Assembly (NCBI RefSeq): GCF_001514205.1 | Contig: NZ_KQ948763.1 | Location: 411,887-475,886, forward strand | Source: Streptomyces griseoruber | GTDB lineage: Bacteria; Actinomycetota; Actinomycetes; Streptomycetales; Streptomycetaceae | Direction: 5' to 3' | DNA: 64,000 bases | Shown here: in pieces, positions 24,201 through 36,191 of the stretch | How the letters are laid out: every line of letters starts with the position of its first letter | Numbering within the stretch: position 1 is the first letter of the stretch | Made by a program: the position numbers and the translations under genes | The notes under the pieces: model-generated | What the model was told of the DNA's origin: nothing | The model's database searches: none | Seen by the model: only the letters and a program-made list of their open reading frames with translations

Positions 24201-25555
24201 AGGCGGGCCCGGGCTCGTTGTGGCGCGACCGCCGGTTCCTGCGCTTCTGGGCCGGGCAGACCGTCTCCCAGTGCGGCGACCGGGTCTCCGATCTCGCGCT
24301 GCCGCTGGTCGCGGTGGGCACGCTGCACGCCTCCGCCGCCGAGGTGGCGTGGCTGACGGCGCTCGTCTGGGTGCCGAATCTCCTCGGGTTGTTCCTGGGC
24401 GCCTGGGTCGACCGGCGACCCGGCAAACGCCGGCTCATGATCGGCACCGATCTGGTGCGCGCCGCCCTGCTGCTCACCCTGCCGGTCGCGGCGCTCCTGG
24501 ACGCGCTCACCCTGGGCCAGCTCTACGCGGTGGCGGCGCTGAGCGGGGCTGCGGCGGTGGTGTTCGGGTCGGCGTACCAGAGCTTCTTCGCCCACCTCGT
24601 GCCGCAGACGTCGTACCTCGACGCCAACAGCAAGCTCGCCGCGAGCCGTTCGGTGTCCTTCGTGGCCGGTCCGGCCCTGGGCGGCGGTCTCGTCCAGCTG
24701 CTGACCGCGCCTCTCGCCGTCGCGGCCGACAGCCTGTCCTTCCTGGCGTCGGCGCTGCTGCTGCGGCCGGTCCGCGTCGACGAACCGGCGCCCGCCGACC
24801 CCGACGGGCCGTCCCTGCCACGGCTCGCCCGGGAGGGGCTTGACTTCGTCCTGCGTCAGCCCGTGCTGCGGGCGAGCCTCGGCTGCTCGGCGACCGTCAA
24901 CTTCTTCACCTTCCTGACCGGCACCGGTCTGCTGGTGCTGTTCGCCGACCGCGAGCTCGGGCTGTCCCCGGCGGCGACCGGGCTGGCGTTCGGGGCGGGG
25001 GCGCTCGGGGCGCTCCTCGGCGCGGTGACCGCGCCCGCGCTGTCCCGGCGGATCGGCCTCGGCCGCAGCATCGCGGTGGGCGCCGTCCTGTTCCCGGCGC
25101 CCCTCGCACTGCTCTGGGCCGCCCAGGGGCCGCTCCTCGCCCGGGCCGCGGTGCTGGCGGCCGCCTGGTTCCTCTCCTGCTTCGGCGTCATGATCTTCGA
25201 CGTCAACCTCAACTCGCTGGACACGGCGGTGACTCCGGACGGGCTCAGGGGCCGGGTGATCGGCGCGTACAGCACGGTCAACTACGGGGTACGGCCCCTG
25301 GGCGCCCTGGCCGGCGGCGGACTCGCCACCGCCGTGGGCCTGCGGGCGGCCTTCACCGTGGCCGCCGTGGGCGGCGCGCTGTCGGTGCTGTGGCTGCTGC
25401 GCTCACCGATCCCGGCCATCCGCGACCTGGACGACATCCCGCCGCCCGAGCGGCCGGCCGGCGCCACGGTGCCCGAGCCCGCGCCCGTCACGCGTTCGGG
25501 CCCTGATGGTGCGCGGCGGCACGCGCCACCGGCCGGTCCGCGGTCACCGAGGTGA
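24197..25555 (+). CDS. MFS transporter (EntS/MFS_3-like)
   Basis: A 452-residue membrane exporter with about 12 transmembrane helices. Family signatures include FLRFWAGQTVSQCGDRVSDL at the first helix, AWVDRRPGKRRLMIGTDLVR in the loop between helices 2 and 3, the central loop near residue 200, and LRGRVIGAYSTVNYGVRPLG in the second half. The C-terminal tail is Pro/Ala-rich and cytoplasmic. The GTG start overlaps the ArsR stop (GTGA), indicating a two-gene operon. Such proteins export drugs or siderophores; the substrate here is unknown. The 3' end overlaps a minus-strand coding-like remnant. Confidence 0.92.
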   Translation: MKAGPGSLWRDRRFLRFWAGQTVSQCGDRVSDLALPLVAVGTLHASAAEVAWLTALVWVPNLLGLFLGAWVDRRPGKRRLMIGTDLVRAALLLTLPVAALLDALTLGQLYAVAALSGAAAVVFGSAYQSFFAHLVPQTSYLDANSKLAASRSVSFVAGPALGGGLVQLLTAPLAVAADSLSFLASALLLRPVRVDEPAPADPDGPSLPRLAREGLDFVLRQPVLRASLGCSATVNFFTFLTGTGLLVLFADRELGLSPAATGLAFGAGALGALLGAVTAPALSRRIGLGRSIAVGAVLFPAPLALLWAAQGPLLARAAVLAAAWFLSCFGVMIFDVNLNSLDTAVTPDGLRGRVIGAYSTVNYGVRPLGALAGGGLATAVGLRAAFTVAAVGGALSVLWLLRSPIPAIRDLDDIPPPERPAGATVPEPAPVTRSGPDGARRHAPPAGPRSPR

Positions 25556-25640
25556 ACTCCCGGTCCAGGACGGTGGGGTACGACGCGTCGGAGCCCAGCC
25601 CGTCGGCGTATCCGCGCAGGGTGGTGGCGGCCGGGGCCTC
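25488..25640 (-). pseudogene. Possible C-terminal gene remnant
   Basis: Minus-strand codons show very strong third-position GC bias and an ordinary protein composition (LRGYADGLGSDASYPTVLD) up to a TGA at 25488-25490. No start or upstream domain accompanies it, since the frame beyond 25640 runs into the next MFS gene. I do not recognise it; it may be the tail of a lost gene or a chance overlap. Confidence 0.3.
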
Positions 25641-25740
25641 GCTCCTCCGGGCGGGGGAGTGGCGATGGGGGTGCTTCCCCTCCGGGGCGCCGCCGACGGC
25701 CGTAAGGTTGCCGGGGAACGCGGCAGGGGGAGAGGGACGG

Positions 25741-27000
25741 GTGGCGTACCGGGCGCGCAGCGGCCGCAAGCGGTGGACCGCCCCCGACGGTCGCGAGCAA
25801 CCCCTGTGGCGGCAGCGGGACTTCGGGGTCTTCTGGGCCGCGCAGACCCTGTCCTTCCTCGGTGACTCCTTCGCACTGGTCGCCCTGCCCCTGCTCGTCC
25901 TCCAGGCCACCGGCTCGCTCGCCCGGATGGGCCTGCTCACGGCGGTCGGCGGCGCCGCCTCGGTCGTCGCGGCCGTGTTCGCGGGGGCGGTGGTGGACCG
26001 GGTCGACCGGCGGCGTCTCCTCATCGGCTGCGACCTGGTGCGGATGGTGCTCTACGGGCTGATCCCGCTGGTGTGGCTCGCGGGACCGCGCGTCTGGCTG
26101 CTGTACACCGTGCTGCCCCTGTGCGAGGCCGTGGGCATGCTGTTCGCGGTCGGCTATGTCACCGTGGTCCGCGGCCTGGTCGGCACCGCGCAGCTCACCG
26201 AGGCCAACGGCCGCCTCAACGCGACCGCCGCCACGGCCGGCGTCCTCGGCCCGCTGTGCGCCGGCGTCCTCGCGGGCTGGGCGGGACCGGCCGCCGCGAT
26301 CGGTGTCGACGCGGCCAGCTTCGGTGTCTCGGCCGCCTGCCTGGCCCTCGTACGCATCCGGCGGCGGCCGGCGGACGAGGAGCCGGCCGAACGGGCCGGG
26401 CTGTGGCGGGACCTGCGGACCGGGGTGGCGTTCCTGTACGGCCATCGGGTGCTGCGTGCGCTGACCGCCCTCCTCTTCGTCTTCAGCTTCCTCACCCTCG
26501 GTCTCAACGACCTTCTCGTCTACCACCTCAAGCACGACCTCGGCCACGACGACGGCACCGTCGGCACCGTCATGGCGGTCGGCGCGCTCGGTACCGTCGC
26601 CGGGTCCCTGCTGGTGGCCCGGGTCCGCCGCGGACTGGGCTTCGGCCCGACCTGGACGGCGGCGGTCGCCGTGGGCGGGGCCGCCGTCGCGGGCCTGGGG
26701 CGGGCCCAGGACGTGCCCGTCGTCGGCGCCCTCGCCGCCGTCTTCCTGGCCTGCGTCGCCGTCGCCGGCACCTGCTCGATGTCACTGCGCCAGGAGGTCA
26801 CCCCCGAACCCCTGCTGGGCCGGGTCACCTCCGCGTTCTGGACCCTCCAGTACGCGGCGGCCCCCGGCGGCGCGGCCGTCCTGACCTGGACCGCGGAACA
26901 TTACGGCACGGCCCCCGTGGCCCTGGCGGCGGGCGCGGCCTGCGTCCTGCTCGCCGGGATCGCCCTGCTGACGCCGGTGCGGGGGGCCGGGCGGCGGTGA
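25741..27000 (+). CDS. MFS transporter
   Basis: A 419-residue multi-pass exporter of the same MFS group as the previous gene, but with little obvious identity outside the motifs. It has LWRQRDFGVFWAAQTLSFLG at the first helix, VVDRVDRRRLLIGCDLVRM between helices 2 and 3, a Pro/Asp-rich central loop near residue 205, and LRQEVTPEPLLGRVTSAFWT in the second half. The GTG at 25741 follows GGGGGAGAGGG. It is separated from the preceding MFS gene by 185 bases and so has its own promoter. The substrate is unknown. Confidence 0.9.
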   Translation: MAYRARSGRKRWTAPDGREQPLWRQRDFGVFWAAQTLSFLGDSFALVALPLLVLQATGSLARMGLLTAVGGAASVVAAVFAGAVVDRVDRRRLLIGCDLVRMVLYGLIPLVWLAGPRVWLLYTVLPLCEAVGMLFAVGYVTVVRGLVGTAQLTEANGRLNATAATAGVLGPLCAGVLAGWAGPAAAIGVDAASFGVSAACLALVRIRRRPADEEPAERAGLWRDLRTGVAFLYGHRVLRALTALLFVFSFLTLGLNDLLVYHLKHDLGHDDGTVGTVMAVGALGTVAGSLLVARVRRGLGFGPTWTAAVAVGGAAVAGLGRAQDVPVVGALAAVFLACVAVAGTCSMSLRQEVTPEPLLGRVTSAFWTLQYAAAPGGAAVLTWTAEHYGTAPVALAAGAACVLLAGIALLTPVRGAGRR

Positions 27001-27138
27001 CCGCGGTGATCGGTCACCACCGCCGGGGCCGTTCACCCCGTCCGCGCCGAGGCGTTCGCGGGCCTGGCCGAGGCCGGCCCGCTCGACCTGCGCGGCGACG
27101 CCCCCGCCGCCACGCACTTCGTGCCGTGAGGCCTCGCG

Positions 27139-27945
27139 TCAGCCGTTCACCCCGGTGTACTTCCCCAGGCTCCACCGCCACAGCAGCCGTGAGCCCAGAT
27201 ACGCCAGGACGCCCAGCAGGGGGGATGCCGCGGCCAGCCAGTAGGGGATGCCCGTGTCGTGGCCGTGGCCGGTGAGGACGGCGGCCGGGAAGTAGGCGAC
27301 GAACGCGAGCGGAAGGCCGTAGGTCAGCAGGCCGCCGACCGCCCGGGGCAGTACGTTCAGCGGGTAGCTGCCGAAGGTGCCGAGGAGTTCCTCCAGCCAG
27401 CCGCTCCAGTAGTCGGCGGCCGGGAAACGCAGCGCGGCGCAGGCCACCGCCGTGAACAGCGCCGCCTCCAGCAGCATGCCGCCCACGACCGCGGCGACCA
27501 GGTACGAGATCCGGCCCGCCGTCCAGTCCAGCTGACTGCGGCCGAGCGCGCCCGCCATCAGCCCCGTGGCCACGGTCAGGTCGCCGATGGCGTTGGTCGG
27601 GAAGTAGGCGAGCTGGACCTGCCGGTGCACCGGCATGGGGCGCAGCAGATAGACGTCGATCTTCCCTTCCTGGATCTGCCGGCCGATGAAGTGCACCCGC
27701 CCCAGCAGCAGCACCATCAGACCGTGCGCGAGCATCCGGATCGCCGGGATCAGCAGCACCTCCGAACTGTCCCAGCCGCCCATCCCGGTGAACCGGGACA
27801 GCAGCACGGTCGCGAACACGATCACCGACACCTGCCAGATCGCGCCGATCGCGATGTTCAGCAGGAACTCGGTGCGGTACTCCATCGAGGAACGGATGTT
27901 GAGCAGCGTGATGCGCCACACGATGCGCAGGGCCTTCAGCGACAT
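27139..27945 (-). CDS. ABC-2 type transporter permease
   Basis: A 268-residue membrane protein with about six transmembrane helices, of the DUF990/ABC2_membrane_6 type. It starts with ALRIVWRITLLNIRSSMEYR and contains the conserved cytoplasmic helix GRQIQEGKIDVYLLRPMPVH. It forms one half of an export channel with the neighbouring permease, driven by the ATPase encoded upstream. It is third in a minus-strand operon (ATPase, permease, permease), with one base between it and the preceding stop. A 138-base gap separates it from the convergent MFS gene. Confidence 0.9.
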   Translation of the reverse strand: MSLKALRIVWRITLLNIRSSMEYRTEFLLNIAIGAIWQVSVIVFATVLLSRFTGMGGWDSSEVLLIPAIRMLAHGLMVLLLGRVHFIGRQIQEGKIDVYLLRPMPVHRQVQLAYFPTNAIGDLTVATGLMAGALGRSQLDWTAGRISYLVAAVVGGMLLEAALFTAVACAALRFPAADYWSGWLEELLGTFGSYPLNVLPRAVGGLLTYGLPLAFVAYFPAAVLTGHGHDTGIPYWLAAASPLLGVLAYLGSRLLWRWSLGKYTGVNG

Positions 27946-27946
27946 C

Positions 27947-28750
27947 TCAGCCTCCCTGCGAGATCACACGTCGCGCGGCCTGCCGCCACACCCACCGGGT
28001 GAACAGCGCCAGCACGACCACCCAGCCGGCCTGCACGGCCAACTGGGCCGCGGCATCGGCCAGTCCGATCCGGCCGATGTAGATCGACAGCGGCACGCTC
28101 AGCGTCGCCTGGAACGGCAGGAAGCCGCTCAGCCGGATGAACCAGTCCGGGAAGAACCACAGCGGCGCGTACACCCCGGACAGCAGGTTCTGCGCGAAGA
28201 TCAGGATCAGCATGGCGGAGTTGTTGCGGATGGTGAAGAAGCACAGCTGGTCCAGGATCAGCATCACGTAGTACAGCACCAGCTGGCCCAGCAGCAGACT
28301 GACCGCGAACACCCCCGCCACGGCAGCCGATTCGGGCGGGTCGACCACCCCGGCCGCCAGACACACCGTGTATCCGGCCAGCGCCCACGCGAAGCCGTAC
28401 AGCTGCTCGCCGAAGGCGCGCAGGGCGTAGTAGCGCTGCGGCGGCAGCGGGCGCAGATACCAGTAGACGATGGTGCCGTAGTGCATGTGCTGGATCACGC
28501 TGTCCCGGCCGGTGTACTGGTCCAACTGGCGGATACGGGAAGCGAGTACGGCCAGGACGGCGTAGGTGACCGCCTGCCCCTCGTCGAGTCCGGCGGTGCT
28601 GCCGGTGCGGGAGTACAGGCCGTGCCACAGGGAGGCCACCAGCACCACCTGCACGGTCAGCCGGAGCAGGACGGCCGTCATCCGGGGCGGGGCGTGCAGC
28701 TCCCCCAGCGGGGTGACACGGGCGGCCCGCCAGGCGGGCACGGTCGCCAT
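27947..28750 (-). CDS. ABC-2 type transporter permease
   Basis: A 267-residue, roughly six-helix membrane protein. The family block DSVIQHMHYGTIVYWYLRPL matches the ABC2_membrane_6 cytoplasmic segment, and FFTIRNNSAMLILIFAQNLL lies in the later helices. The ATG at 28750 overlaps the ATPase stop by one base (TGATG). A GTG three bases earlier is also possible. Together with the adjacent permease and ATPase it forms an exporter whose cargo cannot be deduced; related systems are implicated in lipid, peptide or drug export. Confidence 0.88.
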   Translation of the reverse strand: MATVPAWRAARVTPLGELHAPPRMTAVLLRLTVQVVLVASLWHGLYSRTGSTAGLDEGQAVTYAVLAVLASRIRQLDQYTGRDSVIQHMHYGTIVYWYLRPLPPQRYYALRAFGEQLYGFAWALAGYTVCLAAGVVDPPESAAVAGVFAVSLLLGQLVLYYVMLILDQLCFFTIRNNSAMLILIFAQNLLSGVYAPLWFFPDWFIRLSGFLPFQATLSVPLSIYIGRIGLADAAAQLAVQAGWVVVLALFTRWVWRQAARRVISQGG

Positions 28751-29745
28751 CACACCGCCTCCGCTTGGATGTAGGCGGCCCGCATCACGTCCTCCAGATC
28801 GGCCTCGTCCAGAGCGATGTCCGTCACCTCGTACCGCTCGATGACCGACTTCAGCGCCTGGTGCACGGTCGGTGCGGCGGACCCGTCCGGACCGAACACC
28901 ACCCGCGCCCCCTCACGCCGGACCACCGCGATCCCCGGCAGCGCCACGACCTCGGTGTGCGGGTCGGTGAGGGTGGCCCGCACCTGCCAGGTGGAGCCGA
29001 ACTTGCGGCGGATCTCGTCGAGGGTGCCGTCCAGCACGAGCCGGCCGTGGTTGACCAGCACCACCCGCTCGGCGAGCCGCTCGACCTCCGTCATGTCGTG
29101 CGTGGTCAACAGGACGGTGCGGCCCCGCTGTTCGACCTGGTACCGCAGGAACTCGCGGACCTGCTCCTTGACCACCACGTCCATACCGATGGTCGGTTCG
29201 TCGAGGAACACGACGGGCGGGTCGTGCAGCAGTGCCGCCGCCAGGTCGCAGCGCACCCGCTGACCGAGGGAGAGGTGCCGGACCCGGGTGTCCCAGAAGG
29301 AGGACAGCGCGAGGAGGTCGTCGAACTCCGCGAGCCGGGCGCTGTGCTCGGCCTTCGGCACCTCGTAGATGTCCCGGAGGATGGTGAAGGACTCGCGCAC
29401 CGGCAGGTCCCACCACAGCTGGGTGCGCTGTCCGAACACCGCCCCGATGTTGCGGGCGTTGCGCTCCCGGTCCTGGTACGGCACCACCCCCGCGACCCGG
29501 GCCTCGCCGGAGCTGGGGGTGAGGATGCCGGTGAGCATCTTGATGGTGGTCGACTTGCCGGCGCCGTTCGGGCCGAGCAGGGCGAGGAGTTCGCCCGAGT
29601 CCACGTCGAAGGTGATGTCGCTGACCGCGTGTTTGGCCACCCGTTCCGGGGCGACCAGGGACCGCAGGGCTCCGGCGAAGCCGGGGCGGCGGACGGTGGT
29701 GTGGAAGGTGCGGGACAGACCGCGCACCTGGATGGCGCCGCTCAC
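28750..29745 (-). CDS. ABC transporter ATP-binding protein
   Basis: A 331-residue ATPase. Walker A GPNGAGKST lies at 58-66, the signature LSLGQ at 158-162, Walker B VVFLDEP at 178-184, and the switch His in TTHDMTEV near 216. The C-terminal 90 residues form the extension seen in ABC-2 exporters of the NatA/DrrA type. It is first in a three-gene operon with two permeases; the operon's promoter is visible at 29811-29840. Confidence 0.94.
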   Translation of the reverse strand: MSGAIQVRGLSRTFHTTVRRPGFAGALRSLVAPERVAKHAVSDITFDVDSGELLALLGPNGAGKSTTIKMLTGILTPSSGEARVAGVVPYQDRERNARNIGAVFGQRTQLWWDLPVRESFTILRDIYEVPKAEHSARLAEFDDLLALSSFWDTRVRHLSLGQRVRCDLAAALLHDPPVVFLDEPTIGMDVVVKEQVREFLRYQVEQRGRTVLLTTHDMTEVERLAERVVLVNHGRLVLDGTLDEIRRKFGSTWQVRATLTDPHTEVVALPGIAVVRREGARVVFGPDGSAAPTVHQALKSVIERYEVTDIALDEADLEDVMRAAYIQAEAV

Positions 29746-29810
29746 TCAGTCAACCTCCAGTGGAGCGCGGCCGGCCGACGGAGGCCGGCACGGCCGCGGG
29801 AGAGGTCCTT

Positions 29811-29840
29811 ACATTCTCGGAATGTCGATCAAATGGTCAA
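29811..29840 (-). promoter_or_regulatory. Promoter and overlapping palindrome of the ABC exporter operon
   Basis: On the minus strand TTGACC (29840-29835) and GAATGT (29816-29811) are 18 bases apart. The -10 is embedded in a 15-base palindrome ACATTC-TCG-GAATGT (29811-29825), and a further AT-rich TCGAT/ATCGA symmetry spans 29825-29852. The arrangement suggests repression of the exporter. Confidence 0.6.
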
Positions 29841-29863
29841 TCGGTTAATCGACCACAGAGCGG

Positions 29864-32788
<2,925 letters not shown>

Positions 32789-33670
32789 TCAGCCCTTGAT
32801 GCCGGTCTGGGCGATCCCCTGCACCAGCCAGCGCTGGAGGAAGAGGAACACGAGCAACAGGGGCAGGATGGAAATGGCGGTGGCCATGAAGATCAGGTGG
32901 TAGTTGACCGTCTGGTTCGTCATGTACGACGACAGCGCGACCTGCACCGTCCAGGCACTCGGGTCCTGGCCGATGACCAGCGGCCACAGGAAGGCGTTCC
33001 ATCCGTTGATGAAGGTGATCGTGGCGATCGCGGCGAAGAAGTTCAGCGAGTTCGGTACGACGACGCGCCAGTACGCGCCCCAGTAGCCGAGCCCGTCCAC
33101 CCGCGCCGCCTCCTCCAGCTCCTTGGGGAACCCCAGGAAGTACTGCCGGAAGAGGAAGCAGGTGAAACCACTGAAGAGGCCCGGGATGATGAGACCTCGG
33201 TAACTGTCCACCCAGCCGAGGGACGACACCAGCACGAAACTCGGCACGAAGGTCACGGCCGTCGGCACCATCAGGGTGACCAGCACGGCGTAGAAGACCT
33301 TGTTGGCGTGCTTGTACGGGATGCGGGCGAGGCCGTAGCCGGCGAGCGAGCACACCAGCAGGATGCCCGAGGTGTGCAGGACGGCCACGACCACGGAGTT
33401 CCACATGGCGTGCGCGAAGTCCACCGTGACGTCGTCGAACGGCTCGGTGATGTTGCCCCACTGGATGTCGGTGGGGAACCACTTCCAGTTCTCGCCCGTG
33501 ATCTCCTGGTCCGTCATCAGCGCGTTGCGGACGATCAGGTAGAAGGGGATCAGGAAGAGCAGCCCGGCGATGCCGGTCGCGACGTACAGGCCGGTGTTGC
33601 CGATGACCCCGCCGCGCCTGGACCTGGCCGGCGTGGTGGCCTTCTTGATGTCGGGTGCTGTGGTGGTCAC
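32789..33670 (-). CDS. Carbohydrate ABC transporter permease (MalG-type)
   Basis: A 293-residue inner-membrane permease with about six helices. The EAA-loop motif EAARVDGLGYWGAYWRVVVP, which contacts the ATPase, lies near residue 190. The C-terminus LQRWLVQGIAQTGIKG is typical of MalG-like subunits (CUT1 class). It overlaps the preceding permease gene by 4 bases. The operon carries no ATPase; streptomycete CUT1 systems usually borrow a shared MsiK-type ATPase encoded elsewhere. Confidence 0.94.
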   Translation of the reverse strand: MTTTAPDIKKATTPARSRRGGVIGNTGLYVATGIAGLLFLIPFYLIVRNALMTDQEITGENWKWFPTDIQWGNITEPFDDVTVDFAHAMWNSVVVAVLHTSGILLVCSLAGYGLARIPYKHANKVFYAVLVTLMVPTAVTFVPSFVLVSSLGWVDSYRGLIIPGLFSGFTCFLFRQYFLGFPKELEEAARVDGLGYWGAYWRVVVPNSLNFFAAIATITFINGWNAFLWPLVIGQDPSAWTVQVALSSYMTNQTVNYHLIFMATAISILPLLLVFLFLQRWLVQGIAQTGIKG

Positions 33671-34632
33671 TTGGACTCCTCACCCCTTCCGAAGCCCATG
33701 ATCTTTCCTTGCAGCAGCGTGACGACGCAGATGAGCAGGGTCAGGACGAGCGCGCCCGCGCTGCCCGCGCCGTAGTTCTGGTTCTCGCCCAGCGCCATCT
33801 TGTACAGCTCGACCAGCGGCGGCTGGCCCCAGGTGGTCTTGGAGAGCAGGTTGAAGAACTCGTCGAAGGCCTGGTAGGCGGCGATGAGCAGCAGCAGGAT
33901 CACCGCGGTCGAGGTGGCCCGCAGCTGGGGCAGCGTGATGTACCGGAAGGTCTGCCAGCCCGGCTTGGCGCCGTCGATGGCGGCGGCCTCGTACAGCTCC
34001 TGCGGGATGTTCTGCAGCGCCGCGAGGAACAGGATCATGTAGAAGCCGGACTGGAGCCACAGCCGGACGGTCACGATGACCAGCCAGTACCAGGGCGGAT
34101 CGGGGTTGGCGAGCCAGGCGATGTTCTCGACGCCGAACCAGTCGAGGACGGTGTTGGCCAGGCCGAAGCGGACGCCGTTGAAGATGGACATCTTCCAGAT
34201 CAGCGCGGCGGCGACATAACTGCACGCGGTCGGCAGGAAGAACACCGACCGGAAGAACGCCCGCATGAACCGCAGCCGGTTGACCAGCAGCGCCAGACCC
34301 AGCGAGAGGGCCCAGGTGGCGGGCACGATGAACGCGGCGAACACGGTGAAGGTGACCAGGGAGTTACGGAAGTCCGTGTCGGTCAGGATCTGCCTGTAGT
34401 TGGCGAAACCGACGAACTCGCTCGGTGTGACCGTGAAGCGTGCCTCGAAGAAGCTGAGGTACATGCTCCAGACGATCGGCACGAAGACGAAGATCACCAG
34501 GCCGATCAGGAACGGCCCGGTGAAGAGCCAGAAGTTGAAGGTGCTGCTCGCCCGCAGGCTCCGCCGCGGCCGGGTCCTGGGGACCTCGGCCGGGGCGGGC
34601 TGGGCGACCTTGCGCGTGGCGGCGGTCGACAT
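33667..34632 (-). CDS. Sugar ABC transporter permease (MalF-type)
   Basis: A 321-residue permease with six predicted helices: FWLFTGPFLIGLVIFVFVPI is the first, and the EAA motif is LYEAAAIDGAKPGWQTFRY near residue 210. It pairs with the MalG-type subunit encoded next, whose start overlaps its stop by 4 bases, and follows the binding protein by 20 bases. This CUT1-type pair moves oligosaccharides inward. Confidence 0.94.
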   Translation of the reverse strand: MSTAATRKVAQPAPAEVPRTRPRRSLRASSTFNFWLFTGPFLIGLVIFVFVPIVWSMYLSFFEARFTVTPSEFVGFANYRQILTDTDFRNSLVTFTVFAAFIVPATWALSLGLALLVNRLRFMRAFFRSVFFLPTACSYVAAALIWKMSIFNGVRFGLANTVLDWFGVENIAWLANPDPPWYWLVIVTVRLWLQSGFYMILFLAALQNIPQELYEAAAIDGAKPGWQTFRYITLPQLRATSTAVILLLLIAAYQAFDEFFNLLSKTTWGQPPLVELYKMALGENQNYGAGSAGALVLTLLICVVTLLQGKIMGFGRGEESK

Positions 34633-34652
34633 GTCGTGATCCGTTCGGCGGC

Positions 34653-35918
34653 TTAACCGAACAGCTTCTTGAGCTCGGCGTCGACCTTCTTCTCGGCGGC
34701 GGCGAGCTGGGCCTTCGGGTCGCCGTCCTTACGGACGGAGTTGGCCATCACGTCGTTGATCGAGGAGATCATGGCCTGGGTCCAGCCGATGTTGTCGAAG
34801 TGGCCGAACTCGTTGAAGAGCTTCACGCCCTCGGCCGGGAGGCCGGACTTCAGCTTGGTCGCGGACTGGGCGATCGAGGTGCGCGGCGGGATGTGGAAGC
34901 CGTAGGAGGTGGCGAAGTCCTCCTGGTACTGCTTCTGCTCGATCCACAGCCACTTGACGTACTCCTTGGCGGCCTCGACGTTGTCGCCCTTGGCGTTGAC
35001 GAACATCGACCAACCGCCGTTGGTGACCGACTGCTTGCCGGCGGAACCGACCTTCGGGAAGGGGAAGATGCCGATGTCGTCGCCGAGCGCCTGCTGCATG
35101 GCCGGCATGGCCCACATGCCGCACCACTGGATCGCGGTCAGGCCCTGGGTGAAGGCCGACGGGTCCCACCAGTCGGCGGGGGCGTCGAGGAGCAGGTTGC
35201 CGCTGGTGAACAGGGAACGCAGCTGCTTGAGCCCCTCCGCGACCGCGTCGGTGTTGAAGGCGACCTTGTTGTCCTCGGTGAGGGTGTCGGCGCCGGCCGA
35301 CCAGATCAGCGGGCTCTGCACCGGGGTGATGTCGTTGCCGAGGAAGGCGCCCTTGACCTTGCTGGTCTTGAGCTTGGCGGCGGCCTCGATCAGCTCCTCC
35401 AGGGTCTGCGGCACCTCGATCTTCGCCTTCTCGAACAGCGAGGGCCGGTAGAAGAAGAACTGCGGGTCGTCGATCATCCGGACGCCGTAGATCTTCCCGT
35501 CGACCGTGTGCGACTTGATGTCGGCCGGGTTGAAGTCGTCCTTGACCGGCTCGATGATGTCGGTCAGATCCGCCACCTGACCGCTCTTGACGAGCTGGAT
35601 CTGCGGGTGGAACTCGAACACGTCCGGCGCGTTCTTGGTGAGCAGGGCGGCGAACAGCTTCTGCTCGAACTGGGAGCCGGTGATCCACTGGGTGGTGACG
35701 TCGGCGCCCTTGTAGGCCTTCGCGTACCGCTTGACGGCCTGCTCGACGCCCGCCTCGCCGTACGCGTGGAAGTACTGCACGAGGTTCTTGCCCGAGCCGC
35801 TGCTCCCGCCGCGGCCGTTGTTGCCGCCGCACGCGGCCAGGGTGCCGGCCGCGGCCATACCCGCTGCGGCCCGGAACAGGGAACGGCGGGACCAGTTGCT
35901 GTTGCTCATTGCCGACAT
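34653..35918 (-). CDS. Sugar ABC transporter substrate-binding lipoprotein
   Basis: A 421-residue lipoprotein that captures the sugar for the CUT1 transporter. The signal ends in a lipobox LAAC with Cys30 as the lipidated residue; an RRSLFRAAAG start hints at Tat export. The mature part is a type 1 solute-binding fold with motifs APDVFEFHPQ, WWDPSAFTQGLTAIQWCGMW and AAKEYVKWLW. The ATG at 35918 has AAGGA spaced 7 bases from it; the frame is also open to 35978. It is first in the operon, and its promoter shares an element with the divergent-position ROK gene. Confidence 0.93.
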   Translation of the reverse strand: MSAMSNSNWSRRSLFRAAAGMAAAGTLAACGGNNGRGGSSGSGKNLVQYFHAYGEAGVEQAVKRYAKAYKGADVTTQWITGSQFEQKLFAALLTKNAPDVFEFHPQIQLVKSGQVADLTDIIEPVKDDFNPADIKSHTVDGKIYGVRMIDDPQFFFYRPSLFEKAKIEVPQTLEELIEAAAKLKTSKVKGAFLGNDITPVQSPLIWSAGADTLTEDNKVAFNTDAVAEGLKQLRSLFTSGNLLLDAPADWWDPSAFTQGLTAIQWCGMWAMPAMQQALGDDIGIFPFPKVGSAGKQSVTNGGWSMFVNAKGDNVEAAKEYVKWLWIEQKQYQEDFATSYGFHIPPRTSIAQSATKLKSGLPAEGVKLFNEFGHFDNIGWTQAMISSINDVMANSVRKDGDPKAQLAAAEKKVDAELKKLFG

Positions 35919-35996
35919 GCTGACGTCCTTGTCTCGAAGTACGGCTACGGCTCGGTGGATCTGCGTCAGGTGGCTCAATTCCTGTCGCGGAGCGGG

Positions 35997-36031
35997 ACGT
36001 TAACCTTCGGCTAAGGCTTCGGCAAGGGGTT
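35997..36031 (-). promoter_or_regulatory. Promoter of the galactoside transporter operon
   Basis: On the minus strand TTGCCG (36025-36020) and TAACGT (36002-35997) are 17 bases apart. The -35 lies in AACCCCTTGCCGAA (36031-36018), which matches 13 of 14 bases upstream of the ROK gene. Confidence 0.65.
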
Positions 36032-36155
36032 GGACGAAGTCTGTTCGAAGCGTTGTGATCGGTTCGGGATGACGAACGGGCCCTCTCCCGGGCACGCCGG
36101 AGGAAGGGGTGTAGGGCGCCCGTGAACGGGTAACGCGGGCGCGGGGAAGGGGGGT

Positions 36156-36188
36156 GAGGGCCGCCGGTGTCAGGGTCCGGCGGCCCTC
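36156..36188. terminator. Terminator downstream of the ROK gene
   Basis: GAGGGCCGCCGG (36156-36167) pairs perfectly with 36177-36188 around a 9-base loop, just after the ROK stop codon and before the transporter promoter. It would insulate the two units. Confidence 0.8.
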
Positions 36189-36191
36189 GGC

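Noticed and set aside
25488..26024. Long minus-strand frame across the start of the second MFS transporter
   Set aside because: Only its last 50 codons (25488-25640) look coding; the rest is a mirror of the MFS gene. The short end was kept as a low-confidence remnant.
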